This document shows, piece after piece, positions 27,494 through 35,200 of a stretch of DNA of 38,482 nucleotides. The stretch's first letter is position 1, and every line of letters starts with the position of its first letter. The translations under genes were made by a program, and so were the position numbers. The notes beneath the pieces were generated by a model. That model was not told the origin of the DNA, did not search any database, and saw only the letters and a program-made list of their open reading frames with translations. Source of the stretch: a virus; IMG/VR virus record IMGVR_UViG_3300032163_000050, positions 1 through 38,482 of that record; one strand, written 5' to 3'.

Positions 27494-29503
27494 ATGTCCG
27501 CGATCAAGCTAAGTACATTCTCAGGCATTGCGCCAAAAATTGAAAATCGCATGCTGCCGGAAGGTGTCGGGCAAATCTCTGATAACTGCCGTCTATTATC
27601 AGGTGGTATCCGCGCATTCTCTGACAAGCTGAAGCTGGCGACAAACCTGCTAAAAACTGGTAGTTACATCAAGACTATCTTCCGTATGACCAATGGACAA
27701 TATGACTACTGGTTAAGCTGGGTGACCGATGTTAATTGCGTGCGCGGGCAGATTGCAGGTGATACCTTGCAGCGCATTTACTGGACTGGCGAGAATGAGC
27801 CGCGCATGTCTGACTTTATCAAGGCAACCAACAATGCCGGAAGCGGTGTTATGCCTGCTGCCTGTTTTGTGTTGGGTGTCCCTGCGCCATTGGTCGCGCC
27901 AACAGTCACCCCGTCTGGGGGCACAGGTGCAGCGGCTACCCGTGCCTATGTAGAAACCTTTGTTACAGCATATGGTGAAGAGGGTTCCCCTAGTCCTGTC
28001 ATGCTGGTCACCGGCAAGATAGATACAACAACATGGGCGCTGACAGCGCTTAATGCTGCACCGATCAATACCTCTTCAATCTCAGCAGTCACGATAGCCA
28101 GTGGGATTGCGACCATCACGACCCCATCAACCAAGTATTTGCGCGTGGGTGAAGAACTCACAATATCCGGCGTGGTTGGATTAACTGACCTGAATGGCAG
28201 CAGAATCATTACTGAGGTCACCGATGCAACACATTTCAAGGTTGCGCTTACCTCTGCACAATCCTACACTAGCGGCGGCACATGGACGCGCGCGGCCCCA
28301 CACAATATCACCGGCATGAAGCGGAGAATTTACCGAACACTGAGCGGCAAGTATTATTTTGTGGCTGAGATGGATGTCGCCACTACAACATATAACGATA
28401 CACTGGCAGATACTGCGCTGGGTGAAGAAATCCCTTCAGTCGGCTGGAGTATGCCGCCGACAAATATAAAGGGCATGATCCCTCTGCCGAATGGATTTAA
28501 CGCAGCCTTTGCAGGAAATGAGATTTTCTTTTCAGAGCCGTGGTATCCGCATGCTTGGCCGGATAAGTACCGTCTGTCATGCAACTTTGATGTGGTTGCA
28601 TTGGGCGCGTTCGGTTCGAGTATTGTTGCTGGTACAAAAGGCGTGCCCTATGTAATCAATGGCGCTCACCCTGGCAGCATGTCGATGGAAAAAACAGAGG
28701 TATCGGAACCATGTACCTCAAAAAACAGCATGGTTGACATTGGTTCTGGCGTGCTTTATTCGTCACCCAACGGCATGGTGTTTATTGGGGTTGGTGGGGT
28801 AGATATTTCAACCAAAAATAATTACACCCGCGACGAATGGGCACTGCTAAAACCAGCAACATTACGCTGTAATTTTCACAACGGCATGGTATTTGGCTGG
28901 CATGATGTCAATGCAGAGTTACATACTGGTTTTACATTTAACATGCAGACTGGCGCATTTTCCTCAACCTCGCTGCCTGTTACTGCAAGCTTTGTTGATC
29001 CAGAAACAAATAGCATGTATGTCGTTAAGGATGGCGCAATCTACCAATGGGATGCACACCCCTACAATGATTTAACCTTTGACTGGAAATCCAAGGTGTT
29101 TTATCAGGGTCGCCCGATCAATTTTGGTTATGTCAAGATAGATGCGATGCTAGACGGTGTGGCAGAAATTAATGCTGCAATAGCCGCCGACAAGGCATTC
29201 AATGAAGCCGTATTGGCGGCAGGACTTACCTATGGTGAATTTGACCACAACATGCTGGATGAGTACATGCTGGATGGTAGCGTACTTGTTGGAGGTTCGG
29301 TTGCTGAATACAGTATCCAATTCTTACGCTTTATTGCTTATGCCAATGGTGTAGAAAAATTTACCAAGACCATTGACAGTAACAAGTCATTTCCCTTGCC
29401 GAGCGGGTTCAAGGCGAACAGATGGGAATTCAGGCTATCTGGAAATGTCCCTGTGTATAGCGCGACCATTGCAGAGACTGCTACTGAATTGAGGTCTACA
29501 TGA
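27494..29503 (+). CDS. Large tail structural protein, probably nozzle-like, 669 aa
   Basis: AGGGAA before the ATG. Starts with a short segment typical of podophage tail proteins (SAIKLSTFSGIAPKIENRML, GGIRAFSDKLKLA), then many beta-rich repeats (YDYWLSWVTDVNCVRG, TFVTAYGEEGSPSP, IYRTLSGKYYFVAEMD, PNGMVFIGVGGVD). The beta-propeller-like rhythm and the size fit a tail hub or nozzle protein such as P22 gp10-type. Exact homology not shown. Confidence 0.65.
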   Translation: MSAIKLSTFSGIAPKIENRMLPEGVGQISDNCRLLSGGIRAFSDKLKLATNLLKTGSYIKTIFRMTNGQYDYWLSWVTDVNCVRGQIAGDTLQRIYWTGENEPRMSDFIKATNNAGSGVMPAACFVLGVPAPLVAPTVTPSGGTGAAATRAYVETFVTAYGEEGSPSPVMLVTGKIDTTTWALTALNAAPINTSSISAVTIASGIATITTPSTKYLRVGEELTISGVVGLTDLNGSRIITEVTDATHFKVALTSAQSYTSGGTWTRAAPHNITGMKRRIYRTLSGKYYFVAEMDVATTTYNDTLADTALGEEIPSVGWSMPPTNIKGMIPLPNGFNAAFAGNEIFFSEPWYPHAWPDKYRLSCNFDVVALGAFGSSIVAGTKGVPYVINGAHPGSMSMEKTEVSEPCTSKNSMVDIGSGVLYSSPNGMVFIGVGGVDISTKNNYTRDEWALLKPATLRCNFHNGMVFGWHDVNAELHTGFTFNMQTGAFSSTSLPVTASFVDPETNSMYVVKDGAIYQWDAHPYNDLTFDWKSKVFYQGRPINFGYVKIDAMLDGVAEINAAIAADKAFNEAVLAAGLTYGEFDHNMLDEYMLDGSVLVGGSVAEYSIQFLRFIAYANGVEKFTKTIDSNKSFPLPSGFKANRWEFRLSGNVPVYSATIAETATELRST

Positions 29504-29691
29504 GGCAGATACCCTCAACTGGTGGCATACCTGCTGAAATACGCAAGGTCGTTGATGCGCTCAAGGAAAACATCGAAGAGGTGCGCGGAATGCGCGGAAA
29601 TAACATCAAGATTGAACTGTTGCAAAGCACTGCAACAAACGCTGACATCATCAACAAAATTAATGAATTATTAACCCATTTACAGGGTTGA
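29500..29691 (+). CDS. Coiled-coil small protein, 63 aa
   Basis: Overlaps the previous stop (ATGA). Helical throughout (GIPAEIRKVVDALKENIEEV, ADIINKINELLTHLQG), probably a coiled-coil accessory of the tail. Conserved small genes of this sort follow tail hub genes in this phage type; function unknown. Confidence 0.6.
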   Translation: MRQIPSTGGIPAEIRKVVDALKENIEEVRGMRGNNIKIELLQSTATNADIINKINELLTHLQG

Positions 29692-29769
29692 TTTAGCCGG
29701 TGATTCTGGTAGAAGTATTAACAGAACACTGGCTTTTTTACGCCTGTTATGGCGAGAAGGAAGGGCGAT

Positions 29770-30930
29770 ATGGGTAATGTTTTAGATAATACTATTGGCG
29801 GGATTGCTGGTCGTGCAGACGCATGGTTTGGCACGGACGCACCGCCAGAAAGCGACCCAGGGATCAAGCTTGCAGCAGATCGTGCCGGTCAAATCGGCAA
29901 AGAGCAATTCGGCTTCAACAAAGGCGAGTATGACGCAAATAAAGCGCGCCTTGCTGGAATAGACAAGACCAATCAGGGCATAGTTGATTCTCAGGTTGGC
30001 ATGAGCAAGGACTATCAAGACCGCTCAAACAGCGAGTGGGACAGATTCAAGACGCAGTATCAGCCCGTGCAGGATCGCATGGTCAACGATGCGATGAATA
30101 TCGACTCTGCTGCGAATCAAGAGAAAGCGGCGGCGGAAGCTGGTGCGCAGGTCAAGAATAGTTTTGCCAATACACAAGATCAAAAAGCAAGGCAAATGGC
30201 CAGTATGGGCATTAATCCCAACTCTGGTGCGTCGATTGATTCAATGAATACCAATGCAATGGCACAGGCCGCAGGAGAAGCGGGGGCCATGAATAATGCC
30301 CGCGATGTTGTGAAAGACAAAGGCATTGCCATGCGTTCCAATGTGGCCAACTTTGGTCAGGGCGTAGCAAATCAATCCATGGCACTAGGCAATCAGGCCG
30401 TACAAACCGGCAATTCTGCAGTAGGCGTAAACAATGTCGGCTTCGATAACTCACTCAAGAATACTGGGGTGATGAATGTTGGATTTAACGCGGATGCTTC
30501 AGGAAATAAAACTGGCGCAGATATTCTAAATCAGGACTATGCAAACAAGATGCAAGGATATGCTGCCGCGCAACAAGGCAAAGCCGGGGTTGCTGGCGGA
30601 ATTGGTGGAATTATTGGCGGTATTATTAAATCCTCCAAGAAGCTGAAGGAAGGTAAGAAGCCAGTCAATGATGCAGAAACCCTGAAGAAGCTGAAAGATA
30701 CACCAGTCGGCAACTGGAAGTACAAGAAAGGCGTAGCTGATGAAGGCCGTCATACCGGAGCTTATGCCGAGGATATGCACAAGAACTTTGGCAATGATGC
30801 GGCACCGGGCGGTAAAGCAATCGACATCATTTCGGCCATCGGTATCAGCATGTCCGCCATCAAGGGCTTGTCGAAGCAGGTTGATAAGCTGTCCATGAAG
30901 GTTGATCAGTTGGCAGGAAGGGGAGCATAA
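29770..30930 (+). CDS. Virion protein with C-terminal S74-type chaperone domain, 386 aa
   Basis: ATG 29770 has GGAAGG at proper distance; ATG 29749 has none. Residues 1-280 are helical and Gly/Ala/Asn-rich (GQIGKEQFGFNKGEYDANKA), typical of internal head or ejection proteins, and carry hydrophobic GIGGIIGGII. Residues about 287-386 match the S74 intramolecular-chaperone domain: SSKKLKEGKKPV, VGNWKYKKGVADEGRHTGAY and IDIISAIGISMSAIKGLSKQ. The Ser near 288-289 would be the self-cleavage site. Confidence 0.75.
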   Translation: MGNVLDNTIGGIAGRADAWFGTDAPPESDPGIKLAADRAGQIGKEQFGFNKGEYDANKARLAGIDKTNQGIVDSQVGMSKDYQDRSNSEWDRFKTQYQPVQDRMVNDAMNIDSAANQEKAAAEAGAQVKNSFANTQDQKARQMASMGINPNSGASIDSMNTNAMAQAAGEAGAMNNARDVVKDKGIAMRSNVANFGQGVANQSMALGNQAVQTGNSAVGVNNVGFDNSLKNTGVMNVGFNADASGNKTGADILNQDYANKMQGYAAAQQGKAGVAGGIGGIIGGIIKSSKKLKEGKKPVNDAETLKKLKDTPVGNWKYKKGVADEGRHTGAYAEDMHKNFGNDAAPGGKAIDIISAIGISMSAIKGLSKQVDKLSMKVDQLAGRGA

Positions 30931-30932
30931 AC

Positions 30933-32267
30933 ATGGGACAAGCAGCGGCATTTCTTAATGGGCTACTCAGTGGATATGAGCGCACCAGCGCGATCCAGCG
31001 CGAAAACCGCAATGATGAGCGGCAGGCAAAGCAGGATAAGGATGAAGACGAGCGCAGGGCAAAGCAGAAAGCCATGGAAACTGAAATGGCGGCCAATAAA
31101 CCTACTCAGGACATTGATGCAGATCATACGGAAGCTATGTCCTTGTATGAAAAAAACCAAGCCAGCATGGCAAAAGAAAACGAAGCACGGCGCGCGGTCA
31201 ATAATTCACAAGAGAGTGCCGTAAACCCAGCCGCTGCCAATGGAATTTCTTTCGCGTCTGCGCCTTCCCCGCAATTGCAGCAGCCGGATGGATTCTCGGC
31301 ACCAAAGCCGAATAGCCCAATAAGTAATGCTGTAAAGATGGGTATCCCATTGCAAGAAAAGCCAGCCGAGGCACCACCAGAAAAACGTCAACCCACCATG
31401 GCTGATGCGCTGAATTACCAAATGCGCAATCTGCAAATCAAGAGCAAGTACGGCCAGGACGTTGGTAAAGACTTGATAGAACTCACCGCGCAGCGCAAGA
31501 AGATGGATGATGAAGGGTTGACCCATGCTTATGCCTTATTACATCGAGGTGATTATCAGGATGCAGAAAAAGCCTTTAACAGTGTCGGTAAAAATAGAGG
31601 CTGGAAGCTGGAAGGTGCCCCAATTGAAAAAACCGTAAAGATTGACGGGCAGGAAATGCCGACAAAAATAGCGACTTTCATTCTCCCAAATGGAGAGAAG
31701 CGAGTGATCGATACTGCCCATGATATGTCTGCGATGATCAACTTCGATAATCAGATCAAGTATGGTCAGGAAGGCATGAAAGCTGAAGCGGCTATGATCA
31801 CGGCGAATGCGCATAAGACAGCATCAGAAAACAAAGAAGCTAAAGACAAAATGCCTGAGTTAAGTAAGCTGGTTGAGAATGGACTTAAAACATTAGCAGT
31901 AAAAAACAACATCAAGAAGAATGAGCTTGGACAGATTGTAAGTGGCAAGCCTGAAGATGTTGCAGCTTATACACGGGAAGCTGCAGAGCTTGAACAATAT
32001 GTCACGAAGGAAAACAAGTTGCCTCACGCAGTAAATTTAATGATTCAAGAACGTGATGAAGCAGAAACAAGGCAAAAATTTGCTAACAAAAACAGGGTTA
32101 ATTCTGCGTCAGCAGGTACAGCCACACCGCCTGCACCTCAGCCAGGTCAATTATCTATTCCTAGAGGGATGGTGGTTGGTGCGCCAACAAAGCAGGCTGA
32201 TGGGCAATACTCTGCGAAAGGGAAAACCGTAACTATAGCTGGCGGAAAAATTACTGAGATTAAATAA
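30933..32267 (+). CDS. Putative internal virion (ejection) protein, 444 aa
   Basis: Strongly charged helical N-terminal third (AIQRENRNDERQAKQDKDED), a Pro/Ala-rich linker, central helices (NYQMRNLQIKSKYGQDVGKD) and a C-terminal beta-like end (GQYSAKGKTVTIAGGKITEI). It lies between the S74 protein and the giant protein and has no enzyme motif. These features and the position suit an internal protein delivered with DNA. The stop overlaps the next start (TAATG). Confidence 0.62.
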   Translation: MGQAAAFLNGLLSGYERTSAIQRENRNDERQAKQDKDEDERRAKQKAMETEMAANKPTQDIDADHTEAMSLYEKNQASMAKENEARRAVNNSQESAVNPAAANGISFASAPSPQLQQPDGFSAPKPNSPISNAVKMGIPLQEKPAEAPPEKRQPTMADALNYQMRNLQIKSKYGQDVGKDLIELTAQRKKMDDEGLTHAYALLHRGDYQDAEKAFNSVGKNRGWKLEGAPIEKTVKIDGQEMPTKIATFILPNGEKRVIDTAHDMSAMINFDNQIKYGQEGMKAEAAMITANAHKTASENKEAKDKMPELSKLVENGLKTLAVKNNIKKNELGQIVSGKPEDVAAYTREAAELEQYVTKENKLPHAVNLMIQERDEAETRQKFANKNRVNSASAGTATPPAPQPGQLSIPRGMVVGAPTKQADGQYSAKGKTVTIAGGKITEIK

Positions 32268-35200
32268 TGGCAAAATTACCCGAACTAGATTTAAGTGAGT
32301 TTGGAGGCGCGCCAACTGGCAAGCTTCCAGAATTGGACTTGTCTGAATTTGAAACAAAAAGCGCAGGCAACTGGGACGAAGTAAAAGCCACGCCCGAATA
32401 CAAGGCTGCTGGCAGTGATGCGCGCGAGGTTATGCGCGATAACTTCTTCGTATCCAATGTCATGCCCAGTACAAAAACAGAGGACTTGCAGGCTGTCAGA
32501 AATAAGTTTGATAGTGATACCAAGCCGACAATAGCAGGGCGTGCTATCGATGCAGTGGGTAATGGCATTAAGTTTGCCAAAGAAGTCTATGATGACGCAC
32601 AGAAGCGCGAAGCTGACAGGATCAAACAGGAAGGTTACGCTCGCGCAAACAAAGTTAAGTGGGCAACAGACTCGGGGCGCATTGGTAGTGTTGACCCAAA
32701 AGAAGAACAACGCAAGATTGATTCTATAGAGGCGAGAAAGAAATATGAATCAAGCCCGGTTGAGGCTGTTTCTGAAATAGTAAAACAAGGGTACGGTGGT
32801 TTAACCATCGATGCGCCTGCAGCGGTTAATAAAGCAGGGCAGGCATTCTCACCCGATGGTAGTGCAGCCGAAGATTTCTTCAAACAAGGCGCAAATTACT
32901 GGGAAAGTAACAAGGCAGATTTCATACCGAACACACGTAACAAAGGTGTAATTACCAATGCCTTTGCCAGTGGTGCACGCGCAATACCTTTATCTGGTGC
33001 GGCTATGGCTGCAGCTGGAACGTCATTACTGACAAGCTCAGTCGCGGCACCAATTGCCACAGCCGCTGGAATTGTTGCATTGTTTGGCGGATCACAATTT
33101 ACAGATACTTATGAAAAAGGTGTCGCTGCTGGACTGCCAAAAGATCAAGCATTCAAAGCCGGATTACTCACAGGTGGAATAGAAGGACTTGGTGAAACGC
33201 TAGGGGACTTCGCTGGCGGTAAATTCCTGTCTGGACTTGGCCATGCATTTGCACAAAAACTTGGAACCAAAGAAGCTCTGACAGCTGCAACCAGCCCACG
33301 ATGGGCTGCGAAGTTTGGCAAAGATTTTCTTGAGAATATGGCTGTCCAGGCTGGCACAGAGTATGGGCAAGGCTTCGGTGAAACGGCGGTCGAGAATCGT
33401 TACGGAATATCAAACGAAAGCCCAATTGATCAGGCCAACCAAGGCGCGATGACTGCGGTAGCAATGTCATTCCTGATGGGAGGCGGTGCGATACATGGCC
33501 ATCGCCAACAAGCCGAAGTAAGAAAGTTGGCAGGTGATTTACTGGAAGATCCAGCTGCACCCATTGAACAGCGCGCCAAGGCTGCAGAATTTGTGCGCAA
33601 GGAAATGGAGCAGCATATCGGAGCGGAAGCCGCGAAGCAGTGGCACGAAGGTATGGTTGCTACCATGGGATTCGACAAGGTTCAGAACCCGACCCCAGAA
33701 AATGTACCGCAAGGTGCTATGCAAGCCAGCGACATACTGGGCACCCCGGAGCAAGCCCCCGACTTGTATCCCGATGCAAAGCCCGGATCACTATCCAGCG
33801 CAGCCAACATCGCCGCAAAAAATGGCATCACCCCAGTACAAAACACAGGCGATATAGCTGCCGCAGACTTTTTAGGCACACCCGAGGTAAACAATGCTCA
33901 ACTTCAACCAGGTACTACGAACGAGCAATCCAATAACAGCGCAGCCGGAACCAATACCAACTTACTTTTACCCGTCAATGGAATTGGCCGAGCAGATGCA
34001 GCTGCCGGAAATGGAAATACTGCTGTGGGTGGCGGGCTGGCTACCGAGCAATCGAATGAACATAGTAGCACAACGGGCATTGATGCGGGACTATCTACAG
34101 CACAGCAAGCCAATTCAGTAGGCATACCCGGACACCCTTCCGAGGTTGTGCTGCCTGACAATACTACTTTGCCGGCACAATGGCAGGTTGTCGATGCAGA
34201 TCAAGTCAAGGCCACGCTGAAAGAGGGCAAGAATCAGCCGCGTGACCGTAGTCGTGCTGCTGCCAATGTCCAGGTTCAGGGCATTGCCAATAACCCGAAT
34301 TACACCCTGTTGCGCGATTCTCCGGTAATGGATTTCGGTTCTCCTACAATCTCGCATGATGGCGCTATCGTGGGCGGCAATGGCCGTTTTGAAGGTATCA
34401 GTCGTGCTTATGATCAAGGCTCTGCCACAGATTACCGCGCAAAGTTAATGGCCGATGCTGCCAGTAAAGGGATCGATCCTGACAGTATCGCAGCCATGAA
34501 GAAGCCCGTTCTGGTGCGTCGTATCACCCAGCCTTTCGATACTCGCGCCCTGGCTGTCGCGTCCAACTCGGGCGGCAGCCTGCAATACTCGGCGCTTGAG
34601 CAAGCCAAGATTGACGGCGACCGCATGCAGGGTATCGGTGACATCGAAGTAAATGATGTGGGCGATGTATCGCTGACTGGCGATAATATGGCGAATGTAC
34701 GCCGGGCACTGGCTGGGTACACTGCTGCTGAAATGGGTTCGCTGACTGACAAGGATGGGCAGCTGTCACAGGAAGGTGTGCGCCGTATCAAGAACGCCCT
34801 GCTGTATAAAGCCTATGGCAATAGCTCTGTACTATCGCGTATCGTTGAATCGGCTGACCCGGAACTAAAGAATGTCATGGGTGCGCTGGTACGTGCCGCG
34901 AGTACCGTTGCCGGTGTCCGGGCAGATATGGCTGATGGGCACAAGCCAGCCAGCGAGGATATTGTCGCTGACCTGCTTTCCGCGGTCGAGCAGCTGGTCA
35001 AGGTTAAGGCCGAAGGGATATCGGTCGAGCAACATCAAGCACAGATGGATGTGTTTGGACAGGACCACTCCGAGGTATCGGCCTCATTCCTGCGCTTCCT
35101 GAATGACAATATCCGTTCCCAGAAACGCATGGCGACATTCATTCAATCGTATTATGATAGCTTGGCACGTGAAGATAATCATACCGGCAGCATGTTTGAC

